64,000 nt of DNA from Haloactinospora alba (GCF_006717075.1 NZ_VFQC01000003.1:62001-126000); one strand, 5' to 3'; positions 27,955 through 37,017 are shown, numbered from the stretch's first letter. The notes: a model not told the origin generated them from the letters alone. A program made the numbers and translations.

Positions 27955-27971
27955 GTGAGCTAGCTCACATG
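27952..27971. promoter_or_regulatory. CRP/FNR-family operator, perfect 20-bp palindrome
   Basis: CATGTGAGCTAGCTCACATG is a perfect palindrome that contains the CRP consensus TGTGA-N6-TCACA. It lies between the divergent HAD gene (start at 27954) and the membrane-ABM gene (start at 28078). The centre is ~116 bp before the plus-strand start, which suits activation of that gene. It also overlaps the annotated HAD start codon, which suits repression. Confidence 0.8.
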
Positions 27972-28077
27972 TGTGTGGGGCGCTCTCCCGCCAACGCTGC
28001 GAGTCCGGGGGAGGTCAGCGCGCCCGTCCCGGTGCCCTGTTCCTGTTCGGTCCTGGCAGTGCAGCATCATTGTCGGG

Positions 28078-29274
28078 ATGGGCGAGGTAGTACTGGCATT
28101 CGTGTGCGCGCTGGTGGGGTGGAGCGCTACAGCTGCGCTGGTTGCACGCTGTTACCAGAGCCCGTGCGTGCACATGGTCGTGTGGACGGTGTCGGCGGCG
28201 AGTGCCGCCCTGGCCCTGAGCGTCGCCTTCTTCGGCGTGATGTTGGACTTCTCGCCGTTGACCTTCCGCGTCTTCCAGATCGGGGTGGGTCTACTGGGGC
28301 CGCTGATGCTGGGGTGGGGAGCCGTCGAGTACGCTCTCGCCTCCCCGCGGATCCGGTTCGGCACCCGACTGGTCGTGACGACGCTGACGGTGGTTCCGCT
28401 GGTGATCCTGGCCACCGACCGGTTGCGGGGCCAGTACGGTGACAGCTACCCGGCGATGTCACAGCACTACGACCTCATCCCGGCCACCGCGCTCGGCCTG
28501 GTGCACACCTTCGTGGTGGCGGCGTTCCTGGGGTGCGGCGCCACCGTGGCGCTGCGGGCGCGGGAGCGGCCGAGGTTCGCCCGCCACCAGGGAACGGTGC
28601 TGGGGCTTGCGGGAACGGCGGCGGTCGTGGAGGTCCTGGTCAGCCGGGTCCAGCTTGGGATCCTTGACCAGCTGCTGCTGCTGGCCGCCGCGGCGTGCCT
28701 GTGGACGGCCGTGACGCTGGCGCTGAGACCGCCCCGGGAACGACGGACCCGCCGGCGGGGCGGCCGGCGCGCGCCGGCCGACGACGCCGAGACGGCCGGT
28801 GGCGACCCGGACGAGACCGCCGAAGCCTACGACGAGCAGGAGGGCGCCGTGTGGGGTAAACGCCGCAGGAGAAGCGCCGAGGAGGACCGCGAACCGCAGG
28901 AGGACCACGACGGGCCTCCGCCTCCCGCCGGCGGGAACGCGCGGATGCGCGGGATCATCACGATCTACACGCTCGCCGAGGGCCGCGGCGACACGTTCGA
29001 CGACTACGCCGACGAGCTCGTCGAGGAGGTCGCCCGGCGGGAGGCGGACACATTGCTGTTCACCTGCCACACCGTGGGAAACGCGCCCTCGCAGCGCATC
29101 ACCTACGCCATCTACCGGGACGAGCTGGCGGTGGAGGAGCACGAGCAGCAGCCGCACGTCGTGGAGTTCGCCCGCCAGACCTCGGGGTGTGTCGTGGCCA
29201 CGAACGTGATCGAACTATCCTTGGCCGGCGGTTCGGCCACCGAGAACCTGCCCGGGCTCCTCATGCCCCGCTGA
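28078..29274 (+). CDS. Multipass membrane protein fused to an ABM-type domain
   Basis: 398 residues from the ATG at 28078. Seven or so hydrophobic helices occupy residues ~1-220. A basic and acidic linker (~220-288, including RRTRRRGGRR and EEDREPQEDHD) follows. From residue 290 (MRGIITIYTLAEGRGD) to ~385 there is an antibiotic-biosynthesis-monooxygenase (ABM)-like ferredoxin fold with TLLFTCHTVG and HEQQPHVVEFARQT. The fusion is unusual. An internal ATG at 28945 could make the ABM domain alone. The CRP-like site lies upstream. Function is unknown. Confidence 0.75.
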   Translation: MGEVVLAFVCALVGWSATAALVARCYQSPCVHMVVWTVSAASAALALSVAFFGVMLDFSPLTFRVFQIGVGLLGPLMLGWGAVEYALASPRIRFGTRLVVTTLTVVPLVILATDRLRGQYGDSYPAMSQHYDLIPATALGLVHTFVVAAFLGCGATVALRARERPRFARHQGTVLGLAGTAAVVEVLVSRVQLGILDQLLLLAAAACLWTAVTLALRPPRERRTRRRGGRRAPADDAETAGGDPDETAEAYDEQEGAVWGKRRRRSAEEDREPQEDHDGPPPPAGGNARMRGIITIYTLAEGRGDTFDDYADELVEEVARREADTLLFTCHTVGNAPSQRITYAIYRDELAVEEHEQQPHVVEFARQTSGCVVATNVIELSLAGGSATENLPGLLMPR

Positions 29275-29462
29275 GTGGTGGCTCGCGTCTCCGGCGCCCT
29301 CGAGAGCCGAGGTGACCGTCACACGGTGGTTATCCGCGTGGTGGTCGTCGTAGAGTACGCTGCTTTCGGGTTCCCGAGCTTGGTCGGTCCGCTGTGCCGC
29401 CTCGGGCCGGAGAACCAGTCCTGGCGGTCGTCGCAACTTAACGGGAGCGTGCTGGAAACCCG

Positions 29463-30155
29463 ATGCGTAAGTTCCTCGTCCTCCTGGTCTTCGTACTGAT
29501 CGTTGTCGTGGTCGCGGACCGTGCGCTGCACTACGCCGCGCAGAACGAGATCGCCAAACGCGTCAGTCAGCAGTACGAGATGTCCACCGAACCCGAGGTC
29601 ACGATCGCGGGTATCCCGTTCCTGACCCAGGCCGTCGGTGGGGAGTACTCCGAGATCAACATCGTGACCGGGGCGCTCACCGTCGAGCAGGTGCAGATGG
29701 AGCGGGTGGACATCACCGCCAACGACGTGGAGGCCCCGCTGGGGACCCTGATGAGCGAACCGGAGGCGGTCGCCGGCACCGCCGAGGCGACGGCCCTGCT
29801 GCCCTACAGTGAGGTGCAGAAGCGGTTGCCGGAGGGCATCGTCATCGAGAACGAGGACGGGCAGCCCCGGATCAGCGGGGACCTCGCGGTGTCCGGCTAC
29901 AGCATCCCGGTCTCGGCCGACCTCGAGATCTCCGTCGAGGAGGACACGCTGCGCGTCACCCCCTCGGACGTCGAGGTGGGCGAGGCGCCGATCGACATCG
30001 GCTCCAGCGCCGAGGAGCGGCTGTCCGCCGCGCTCCCGGTCCCGCCGCTTCCGTTCGGCCTCACGGTCACCGGGATCGACACCCGGCCCAACGGGGTCGA
30101 GGTGGAGGCCGAGGGCTCGGACGTCCAGCTCGTCGGTGGCGACCGGCGACAGTAG
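29463..30155 (+). CDS. DUF2993 / LmeA-like membrane-anchored lipid-binding protein
   Basis: 230 residues with an N-terminal membrane anchor (FLVLLVFVLIVVVVADRAL) and an exported domain typical of DUF2993: YEMSTEPEVTIAGIPFLTQA, YSEINIVTG and PLPFGLTVTGI. The mycobacterial member LmeA binds phospholipids and supports mannan synthesis. Function here is inferred from that family only. It is followed by the thioredoxin gene. Confidence 0.85.
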   Translation: MRKFLVLLVFVLIVVVVADRALHYAAQNEIAKRVSQQYEMSTEPEVTIAGIPFLTQAVGGEYSEINIVTGALTVEQVQMERVDITANDVEAPLGTLMSEPEAVAGTAEATALLPYSEVQKRLPEGIVIENEDGQPRISGDLAVSGYSIPVSADLEISVEEDTLRVTPSDVEVGEAPIDIGSSAEERLSAALPVPPLPFGLTVTGIDTRPNGVEVEAEGSDVQLVGGDRRQ

Positions 30156-30217
30156 CCGCCCCGCGCCCCACGTCCTACGGTGGACGTGCGCGTACCCCGA
30201 TCCGAGCGCGAAGGACG

Positions 30218-30550
30218 ATGACGGACATGGCGGACACGACGGTTCTGACATCGACGGATATCGGAGCCGACCTCGGGGAACGGGCCACTCTGGTGCAGTT
30301 CTCCTCGGCCTTCTGCCAACCCTGCCGTGCCACCCGCCGGATACTGGCCGAGGTCGGTGCCATGGTCGAGGGGGTCGCCCACGTCGAGGTCGACGCGGAG
30401 TCCCACCTGGGGCTGATGCGCAAGCTCGACATCCGACGCACCCCCACGGTGCTGGTGCTGGACGCCGGCGGCGGTGTGGCGCGCCGCGCGAGCGGCCAAC
30501 CCCGCAAGGCCGACGTCATCGCGGCACTGGGGGAAGCGATCCCGGTGTGA
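30218..30550 (+). CDS. Thioredoxin-family protein
   Basis: 110 residues with active site Cys33-Gln-Pro-Cys36 in SSAFCQPCRATR and the cis-Pro loop IRRTPTVLVLD. It lacks the usual Trp before the first Cys and has CQPC instead of CGPC. No signal peptide, so it acts in the cytoplasm. It precedes the leader peptide and rhodanese gene, which suggests a role in sulfur transfer. Confidence 0.88.
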   Translation: MTDMADTTVLTSTDIGADLGERATLVQFSSAFCQPCRATRRILAEVGAMVEGVAHVEVDAESHLGLMRKLDIRRTPTVLVLDAGGGVARRASGQPRKADVIAALGEAIPV

Positions 30551-30598
30551 GACGGCCCACCCGTGACATCCGGGCCGCCACGTCGTACTATCGGGAAC

Positions 30599-30688
30599 GT
30601 GATTTCCGCGACAGAGGTACTTCTGACGAAGCGACGGGCAGTGGATTTCTGCCGCGTCGCCACCGCCCTCTGTCTCGCTGCCCGCTAG
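30599..30688 (+). CDS. Putative cysteine-type leader peptide
   Basis: 29 codons from the GTG at 30599 to the TAG at 30686. The core LTKRRAVDFCRVATALC matches the short actinobacterial leader-peptide family placed before sulfur-assimilation genes, in which ribosome progress over Cys codons controls the genes below. The rhodanese gene follows 300 bp later. A GGGAA is the only ribosome-binding site. Comparable leaders are known in mycobacteria. Confidence 0.82.
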   Translation: MISATEVLLTKRRAVDFCRVATALCLAAR

Positions 30689-30989
30689 AGCGGAATGCCG
30701 CGGCGCCCCAGCGCGCCCGCACCCGGTAACCGGACGCATTCCCTACGCCGCTGTCCGAACCCGCTCGCGCAGCTTGGAAACCCGCCATGCAGCTCGCCCA
30801 ACGGGTGCGGCACCCCGCTGCCCGTCCAGCACTGGCGGACCGCCCCGGTTCCACAGCCAGCGTCCAGCGCTGCCGTCGTGACGGGCGCGAGCGGTCCCGC
30901 GATCGCCGAACCGCCGTTCCGCGGCCCTCCGGCCCCCGGCCGGGAACGGGCCCGCACCGCTGACATGCAACGAATCGAGGAGGTTCTGT
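30689..30989 (+). promoter_or_regulatory. Leader region between peptide and rhodanese
   Basis: 300 bases without a gene. It probably holds the attenuation structures controlled by the leader peptide and the ribosome-binding site GAGGAGG near 30979. Several GC-rich inverted segments are present but no single T-rich terminator was fixed. Confidence 0.45.
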
Positions 30990-31832
30990 ATGAGCCGCTC
31001 TGACGCCCTCGTGGACGCCGACTGGGTCGAGGCCCACCTCAACGACGACAACGTCGTTCTCGTGGAGGTGGACGAGGACACCACGGCCTACGACAAGGGG
31101 CACATCCCCGGCGCCGTCAAGATCGACTGGAAGGAGGACCTGCAGGACCCGGTCCGCCGTGACTTCATCGACAAGACCGGCTTCGAGAGGCTGCTGTCGC
31201 AGCGCGGCATCTCCAACGACGACACCGTGGTCCTGTACGGCGGCAACAACAACTGGTTCGCCGCCTACGCCTACTGGTACTTCAAGCTGTACGGCCACCA
31301 GGACGTCAAACTGCTCGACGGCGGCCGCAAGAAGTGGGAACTGGACTCCCGGACGCTGACCGAGGAGGTGCCCGAGCGCCCCGCGACCGACTACACCGCC
31401 CAGGAGCAGGACACCTCCATCCGCGCGTTCCGCGACGAGGTGGTCGACGCGATCGGGACGAAGGACCTGGTGGACGTGCGCTCTCCCGACGAGTTCGTCG
31501 GCAAGCTCCTCGCTCCGGCCCACCTGCCCCAGGAGACCTCGCAGCGCCCCGGGCACATCCCCACGGCGCGCAACATCCCCTGGGCCAAGACGGCCAACGA
31601 GGACGGGACGTTCAAGTCCAACGAGGAGCTGCGCAAGCTCTACAGCGAAGCCGGCGTTGACCTGGACAACAAGGACATCATCGCCTACTGCCGGATCGGC
31701 GAGCGCTCCTCGCACACCTGGTTCGCCCTGCACGAGCTGCTCGGGCTGGACAACGTGAAGAACTACGACGGTTCCTGGACCGAGTACGGCTCGCTCGTCG
31801 GCGTGCCGGTCGAGGTAGGGGAGGCCAAGTGA
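30990..31832 (+). CDS. sseA: Thiosulfate sulfurtransferase (rhodanese)
   Basis: 280 residues, two rhodanese domains. The N-terminal half (VLVEVDEDTTAYDKGHIPGA) lacks a catalytic cysteine; the C-terminal half has Cys234 in the active loop CRIGERSSHTW. It would transfer sulfane sulfur from thiosulfate to an acceptor thiol. AGGAGG lies upstream. The GTGA overlap with the DUF1416 gene shows they are translated together. Known as cysA or sseA in actinobacteria. Confidence 0.92.
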   Translation: MSRSDALVDADWVEAHLNDDNVVLVEVDEDTTAYDKGHIPGAVKIDWKEDLQDPVRRDFIDKTGFERLLSQRGISNDDTVVLYGGNNNWFAAYAYWYFKLYGHQDVKLLDGGRKKWELDSRTLTEEVPERPATDYTAQEQDTSIRAFRDEVVDAIGTKDLVDVRSPDEFVGKLLAPAHLPQETSQRPGHIPTARNIPWAKTANEDGTFKSNEELRKLYSEAGVDLDNKDIIAYCRIGERSSHTWFALHELLGLDNVKNYDGSWTEYGSLVGVPVEVGEAK

Positions 31833-32137
31833 GCGACAACGGATGCGGCGCCCCCACCGGCGGGGTTGCCCTCGCTGACGCGGACGCGGGCGAGCAGGCG
31901 GTGATCCAGGGCGTCGTGCGGCGCGACGGTGCGCCCCTCAGCGGGGCCTACGCGCGGCTGCTGAACGCCTCCGGCGACTTCGTGGGCGAGGTCGCCACCG
32001 GTGAGGAGGGCACCTTCCGGTTCTTCGCCGCGGACGGGGAGTGGACGGTGCGCGTCCTCGCCTCCCGCGGGTTCTCCGCCGAGTACCAGGTCACGGCCGA
32101 GGTCGGCAAGGTCGTCGACCTCCAGGTGGAGGCCTGA
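31829..32137 (+). CDS. DUF1416 protein
   Basis: 102 residues from a GTG overlapping the rhodanese stop (GTGA). It begins MSDNGCGAPTGG and has a carboxypeptidase-regulatory-like beta fold (VIQGVVRRDGAPLSGAYARL, GTFRFFAADGEWTVRVL). DUF1416 always neighbours the rhodanese in actinomycetes, so it probably assists sulfur transfer, perhaps through the N-terminal Cys. Function is not known. Confidence 0.9.
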   Translation: MSDNGCGAPTGGVALADADAGEQAVIQGVVRRDGAPLSGAYARLLNASGDFVGEVATGEEGTFRFFAADGEWTVRVLASRGFSAEYQVTAEVGKVVDLQVEA

Positions 32138-32165
32138 GGGCGCTTCTCTCTCCTGTTTTCCTGCT

Positions 32166-32202
32166 CGGTCCCGCAGGGGTGGCACCGCCCCCTGCGGGAC
32201 CG
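32166..32202 (+). terminator. Rho-independent terminator after DUF1416
   Basis: Perfect 14-bp stem CGGTCCCGCAGGGG / CCCCTGCGGGACCG with a 9-nt loop, followed by TTCTTCGTT. It ends the rhodanese-DUF1416 unit. Confidence 0.85.
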
Positions 32203-32512
32203 TTCTTCGTTCCGGGGGCTTGGGACCCGTTCGGCGGACGGGCGCGGAGCGACACGCCGGAGTCCGACAGCGGACCCGCCCTGCGCCCGTCCGGGCGGCT
32301 CACCCGCGGCCGCACGGCGGTTTCCGCGGCCGTGTGCCCGGGGGCCGCTCCCGTTCCCCGGAACCCACCGACGCGGATCGGCGCGCGGACTTCTCCCCAA
32401 AGCGGGAATGATGTGTCCGGACAGGGGGTGGCGGGCCATAGGCTTGATTGGGTACCGCCTACTCCCGAAGGCCGTGCGTACCTCTCTTCCGCAGCGATGT
32501 GAGTTTGGAACA
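32203..32512. other. Gap before murT
   Basis: About 310 bases holding the murT promoter. An upstream in-frame ATG at 32408 exists for MurT but gives an unconvincing N-terminus. Nothing else was recognised. Confidence 0.4.
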
Positions 32513-33769
32513 ATGAGCGAACTTCCCCTGCGTGCCCAGTTGGCGTCGGTACTGGGCAAGAGCGCGGCGACCCTCTCCCGGGCCACTGGACGCGGTGACG
32601 GTTCCGTCATCGGCGGGCGGGTCGCGTTGAAGGTCGAACCGGGGCTGCTCGCCAAACTGGCCCGCGGCCGCCAACTGACCCTGGTGAGCGCGACCAACGG
32701 CAAGACCACGACAACGCGGCTGATCGTGTCCGCGTTGCGGGAGCTCGGCGAGATCGCGACCAACGACCAGGGCGCGAACATGCCGACCGGGCACATCACA
32801 GCCCTCGGCAACAGCCCCAACGCCCGATACGGTGTGCTTGAGGTCGACGAGAAGTACCTGCCGCAGATCCTGCGGACGATCACCCCGGCCGTGGTGGTGC
32901 TGATGAATCTCAGCCGGGACCAGATGGACCGCGCCTCCGAGATCAACCTGATGGCCAAGAAGTGGCGCGACGCCTTGGGCAAGAGCGAGGCGCACGTCGT
33001 CGCCAACGCGGATGACCCGCTCGTCGCGTGGGCCGGGCTGGGCGCCCGGCACACCACCTGGGTCGCCGCCGGGCAGCGCTGGAAGGAGGACTCCTGGTGC
33101 TGCCCCGAGTGCGGCGGCCACCTCAAACGCGAGCCCGACCCGCACTGGGAGTGCCCCGAGTGCGGCATGCGCCGCCCGGACGCGACCTGGACGGTGGACG
33201 ACGAGAACGACGTCGTCGTCCCGCCCAACGGGCAGCGCATGCCGATGCAGCTGAACCTGCCGGGTGACGCCAACCGGTCGAACGCCGCCGTCGCCATGGC
33301 CGCGGCCGCCGCCTACGGCATCCACCCCAAGCAGTCCCTGCCGCGGTTGCGCGAGATCCACTCGGTGGCGGGCCGCTACACCTCGGTCTTCACCCGCGGT
33401 GTGGAGGTGCGGCTGCTGCTGGCGAAGAACCCGGCGGGGTGGCTGGAGTCGTTCTCGATCCTGGGGCCGCCCGACGTTCCGGTGGTGCTGTCGGTCAACG
33501 CCCAGGTGCCCGACGGCAAGGACACCTCCTGGCTGTGGGACGTGGACTACACGGTCCTGCGGGACCGGACGGTGTACGTCATGGGGGAGCGCCGCACCGA
33601 CCTGGCGCTGCGGCTGGAGACCGACGGGGTCCCGTTCACGGTCGCCGACAGCATCGACGGCGTCATAGACGAGCTCGCGGCCCACCGGCCCGACCTCAGC
33701 AAGATCGACGTTATCGCCAACTACACGGCCTTCCAGCAGATCCGCGCGTCGTACGGCCGTGTGCAGTAG
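32513..33769 (+). CDS. murT: Lipid II isoglutaminyl synthase catalytic subunit MurT
   Basis: Mur-ligase-type ATPase that, with GatD, amidates the D-Glu of lipid II. It has 418 residues from the ATG at 32513 (TTTGGAACA upstream). ATP loop SATNGKTTTTR near residue 60, central domain with DQMDRASEI, and a zinc ribbon Cys197-Cys200/Cys214-Cys217 (CPEC...CPEC) characteristic of MurT. C-terminal DUF1727 domain. GatD follows 12 bp later. Confidence 0.94.
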   Translation: MSELPLRAQLASVLGKSAATLSRATGRGDGSVIGGRVALKVEPGLLAKLARGRQLTLVSATNGKTTTTRLIVSALRELGEIATNDQGANMPTGHITALGNSPNARYGVLEVDEKYLPQILRTITPAVVVLMNLSRDQMDRASEINLMAKKWRDALGKSEAHVVANADDPLVAWAGLGARHTTWVAAGQRWKEDSWCCPECGGHLKREPDPHWECPECGMRRPDATWTVDDENDVVVPPNGQRMPMQLNLPGDANRSNAAVAMAAAAAYGIHPKQSLPRLREIHSVAGRYTSVFTRGVEVRLLLAKNPAGWLESFSILGPPDVPVVLSVNAQVPDGKDTSWLWDVDYTVLRDRTVYVMGERRTDLALRLETDGVPFTVADSIDGVIDELAAHRPDLSKIDVIANYTAFQQIRASYGRVQ

Positions 33770-33781
33770 GAGGGGGAGCCC

Positions 33782-34492
33782 GTGAGCGACACCAGCAGCA
33801 CCCTACGCATCGTCTGGATCTATCCCGACCTGCTCAGCACCTACGGCGACCAGGGCAACGCCCTGATCCTGAACCGCCGCGCCCAGCTGCGCGGCATCCC
33901 GACCGAGGTCGTGTACGTGTACTCCAGCGACCCCGTGCCGGCGGAGGGCGACATCTACCTGCTGGGCGGGGGTGAGGACCGTCCGCAGATCCTCGCCGCC
34001 GACCGGCTGCGGTCCGACGGCGGGCTGAAGCGCGCCGTCGAGAACGGCGCGTCGGTGTTCGCGGTGTGCGCCGGGTACCAGATCATCGGGGAGAGCTACG
34101 GCGACGATGACGACAACCCGCTTCCGGGGGTGGGCATCCTCGACATCCACAGCGGCCGCGGGGAGAGCCGCGCCGTGGGTGAGATCGTGGCCCAGCTCGA
34201 CCCCACGCTCGGCGGGGGGCGCATCACCGGCTTCGAGAACCACCAGGGCCGGTCGAGGCTCGGTTCGGACGCCGCGCCGCTGTCCTACACCTCGGTGGGT
34301 ATCGGCAACGACGGGCAGACGGAGGGCGCCTACCAGGGGAAGGTCGTCGGGACCTACCTCCACGGCCCCGCCCTGCCGCGCAACCCGGAGCTCGCCGACC
34401 TCGTGCTGCGTTGGCGCGTGGGAACCCTCGAACCGCTGGCGCCGTCCTGGGGCGAGAAGCTCCACGAGGAGCGGCTGACGGCGGCGGTGTGA
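33782..34492 (+). CDS. gatD: Lipid II isoglutaminyl synthase glutaminase subunit GatD
   Basis: Class I glutamine amidotransferase-like subunit that supplies ammonia to MurT. It has 236 residues from a GTG with AGGAGGGGGAG upstream. Nucleophile Cys96 in FAVCAGYQIIG and His194 in YLHGPALPRNP are visible. It starts with the cobyric-acid-synthase-like IVWIYPDLLSTYGDQGN motif. Confidence 0.94.
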   Translation: MSDTSSTLRIVWIYPDLLSTYGDQGNALILNRRAQLRGIPTEVVYVYSSDPVPAEGDIYLLGGGEDRPQILAADRLRSDGGLKRAVENGASVFAVCAGYQIIGESYGDDDDNPLPGVGILDIHSGRGESRAVGEIVAQLDPTLGGGRITGFENHQGRSRLGSDAAPLSYTSVGIGNDGQTEGAYQGKVVGTYLHGPALPRNPELADLVLRWRVGTLEPLAPSWGEKLHEERLTAAV

Positions 34493-34507
34493 GCCGTTTC
34501 CTCCGCC

Positions 34508-34545
34508 GGGAGCACGCCACGGGAGCAGGGCCGTGGCGTGTTCCC
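34508..34545. terminator. Bidirectional hairpin between gatD and GIDE gene
   Basis: Stem of ~15 bp centred on CACGCCACGG / CCGTGGCGTG with an 8-nt loop, between the convergent genes ending at 34492 and 34589. Confidence 0.7.
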
Positions 34546-34588
34546 GGGAGCGGGGAGTGTGTAGTCCGCCGGCACCGCGCCGCGGGGG

Positions 34589-35392
34589 TCAGAGGAACGC
34601 GCCGTAGGCGGTCAGGGCCATGGCCACCATCACGCAGGCCAGGGTCCCGCCGAGGAACACGCGCTGCCACAGCAGGTCGCTGCGCGTGATCTCCGCCTCG
34701 GAACGGGTGGACAGCACGTACGGCGCCCCCTCGGGGCGGGACATGAGCAGTCCGGAACCGTTGCGCTGCACCGCGCCGAGGGCGAATATCCGCTCCTGGG
34801 GGCGGATGATCCACTCCCGGTAGGTGTAGCCGATGGTGCTCCCGTCCCGGGCGACGGACACCGCCATGTCCTTGGCGGCGGTGGCCAGCTGGGACATGGC
34901 GCTGTCGGACGTGTTCCTACTGCGGGGGCCGGTGCCGCGCTCGAACCGGTCGAGGCTCTTCACCGGGGCGTCCACCCACGCGCCGTCGGGGGCGAACATG
35001 AGCCGTCCGGTGCTGTCGGCGAGCTGGAACGCCTCGGGGGACTCGTTCTTCGCGATCGTCTCGCGGCGGCGGACGGTACGGGAACCGTTCCGCTGGTTGT
35101 TCTCCCGCTTGCGGTAGTGCCGGATCACCTCGGTGCGGTGCCAGACGCACGGGGTGCTGGAGAAGGGGGCGCTCAGCGTGCCGTCCGGCGCGGGTTCGGC
35201 CGTTCCGGAGAGCTCCCCGGTGACGGCGCCCCGCTGCGCGGTGGCGTCCGCGAACTGCGCGCAGGTGAGGGTGGGGGTGTCCAGGAGGGCGACGCGTCGG
35301 CTCCGGTGCTGCCAGCCGAACCAGGCCAGGACACCTGCCAGGACCACGAGGGCCAACGCGAACAGGAACGGGTTCTCGGCCAGGAAGTCCAT
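34589..35392 (-). CDS. GIDE-domain membrane protein
   Basis: 267 residues from the ATG at 35392 (GGGGAAAG upstream). N-terminal helix (FLFALALVVLAGVLAWFGW), a central GIDE-type domain (TPCVWHRTEVIRHYRKREN, IGYTYREWIIRPQERIFALG) and a C-terminal helix (VFLGGTLACVMVAMALT). The GIDE fold was named after the mitochondrial ubiquitin ligase MULAN but no RING finger is present here, so ligase activity is not expected. A second homologue is at 46528-47301. Role unknown. Confidence 0.8.
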   Translation of the reverse strand: MDFLAENPFLFALALVVLAGVLAWFGWQHRSRRVALLDTPTLTCAQFADATAQRGAVTGELSGTAEPAPDGTLSAPFSSTPCVWHRTEVIRHYRKRENNQRNGSRTVRRRETIAKNESPEAFQLADSTGRLMFAPDGAWVDAPVKSLDRFERGTGPRSRNTSDSAMSQLATAAKDMAVSVARDGSTIGYTYREWIIRPQERIFALGAVQRNGSGLLMSRPEGAPYVLSTRSEAEITRSDLLWQRVFLGGTLACVMVAMALTAYGAFL

Positions 35393-35735
35393 CGCTTTCC
35401 CCAACGGCTCGGATCGTGCGGCTGCGAGGTGGCACGGCCCTGAGAGCCGCGACCACCCTTCTCCGATGCGTCCGAACGCCGCAGGGTTGCATCCCGGATG
35501 CGCTTGTTATTGAATTTTGCCCGGATTGTCTGGATGTGCGGGAGGGGGCCGGAAGAAGCCGGAACCTGCCGAGGCGCGGGACGCTCACGGCACTATCCCC
35601 GGCACAGCCGGCACTGTGGCTGTCCAGCTTCACACCGGCTGGTGGCTTGCCTGCGGGCGGTAATGCTTCGGGTGTACGCGGGGACTGGGGCTGGCACGAC
35701 GGCCCCTCCAGCAGACGCGACCCGCTCCGGGACGG
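35393..35735. other. Gap between GIDE and MFS genes
   Basis: About 340 bases without a gene. A block at 35455-35480 (CTCCGATGCGTCCGAACGCC) resembles 39388-39413 beside CRISPR array 2, so it may be a relic of the same element. The rest is not recognised. Confidence 0.4.
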
Positions 35736-37004
35736 TCACGGTTCGCTCGTCGACCGCTGCTCAGCCTTCGGCTGACACGATTCGGCGTGGTCGGGGGCGG
35801 GGAGCGTTGAACGGTCGGGCACGGCCCGGTCAACGAGCCAGACCGTCAGCGCGGCGCCGCCGAAGCAGGCACCGGCAACCGAAGCGGCCGCCCACCCCAT
35901 GCTGCCGTAGAGGCTCGACGCGGTGACGGCGCCCAGGGCTGAGCCCAGGGAGTAGCAGATCATGTAGGCACCGATGATCCGGCTGCTCGCGTCCGGGTCC
36001 CGGGCGACGATGAGGTTCTGGTTGGTGACGTGCACAGCCTGGACGGCGAAGTCGAGCAGCACCGCGCCGAGAACCACGAGCCACAACGACCATGCGGCCT
36101 GTCCGATGAACCACCACGAGACGATCAGCACGATCAGCGACACCACCGTGACCACGCCCGCAAGCCCACGGTCGGCCCACCGGCCGGCCCGTGTCGCACC
36201 GAGGGTCCCGGCCAGGCCGGCGAACCCGAACAGGCCGATCTGGGCCGGGGAAAGGTGCCAGGGGGCGCCACTCAGGGGCAGGGCCAGTCCGCTCCAGAGC
36301 ACACCGAAGGAGGCGAACAGGAAGAACGTGATGAGTGCTCGGGTCCGGAACACCCGATCGGTGGCCCCGAGGATGAGGATCGAGGCGACCGCGGCTCCGT
36401 ACGACCGGGGTGCCTGGCTCGGCCGGTCGTCGGGCAGCGCCGCCCGGACCAGGACGGCCATGGTTACGGCCATGGCGGCCGCGGCCGCGTAGACGGCGCG
36501 CCACCCGGCGGCATCGGCGATGAGCCCGGCGACGGTGCGGGCCAGGATGATCCCGACCACCACTCCGGAGGTGACGGTCCCGATGTTCCGGCCGCGCTGC
36601 TCGGGAGGGGACGTCGCCGCGGTGTAGGCGACCGCGGTCTGGACGACCACCGAGAAGAGGCCGGCGATGGCCACTCCGGCGTAGAGGACCGCCGCGGTCG
36701 TCGAGACCGCCGCCGCCGTGGTGCCCACCGCGATCAGCAGCAGATGCGCCGGGATGAGCGTCCGCCGGTTCAGCCAGTCTCCCAGGGGGACGAGCGCGGC
36801 CAGGCCGATGAGGTAGCCCGCTTGTCCGAGGGCCACCACCCAGCCCACCCGTCCGGTTGGGATCGACAGGTCGCTCCCCATGCGCTCAAGCAGGGGTTGG
36901 GCGTAGTAGACGTTCGCCACCGACACCCCGCACAGCACGGCCAGTAGCAGCAGGCGTGGCCGGGTGAGGCGCATGGCGGGCGGCGTGGCGGCCGAGGGCG
37001 GCAT
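35736..37004 (-). CDS. MFS transporter (drug/metabolite exporter type)
   Basis: 422 residues, about 12 membrane helices. Start at the ATG at 37004 with GGAG 7 bases upstream. Motif A-like GDWLNRRTLIPAHL after helix 2 and the proton-antiporter-like VNYAQPL start. The N-terminus VANVYYAQPLLERMGSDL suits the YfcJ/DHA-like family. Divergent from the HxlR gene with shared operators, so it is probably induced by a substrate of that regulator. Substrate unknown. Confidence 0.88.
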   Translation of the reverse strand: MPPSAATPPAMRLTRPRLLLLAVLCGVSVANVYYAQPLLERMGSDLSIPTGRVGWVVALGQAGYLIGLAALVPLGDWLNRRTLIPAHLLLIAVGTTAAAVSTTAAVLYAGVAIAGLFSVVVQTAVAYTAATSPPEQRGRNIGTVTSGVVVGIILARTVAGLIADAAGWRAVYAAAAAMAVTMAVLVRAALPDDRPSQAPRSYGAAVASILILGATDRVFRTRALITFFLFASFGVLWSGLALPLSGAPWHLSPAQIGLFGFAGLAGTLGATRAGRWADRGLAGVVTVVSLIVLIVSWWFIGQAAWSLWLVVLGAVLLDFAVQAVHVTNQNLIVARDPDASSRIIGAYMICYSLGSALGAVTASSLYGSMGWAAASVAGACFGGAALTVWLVDRAVPDRSTLPAPDHAESCQPKAEQRSTSEP

Positions 37005-37017
37005 CCGCGCTCCAATC

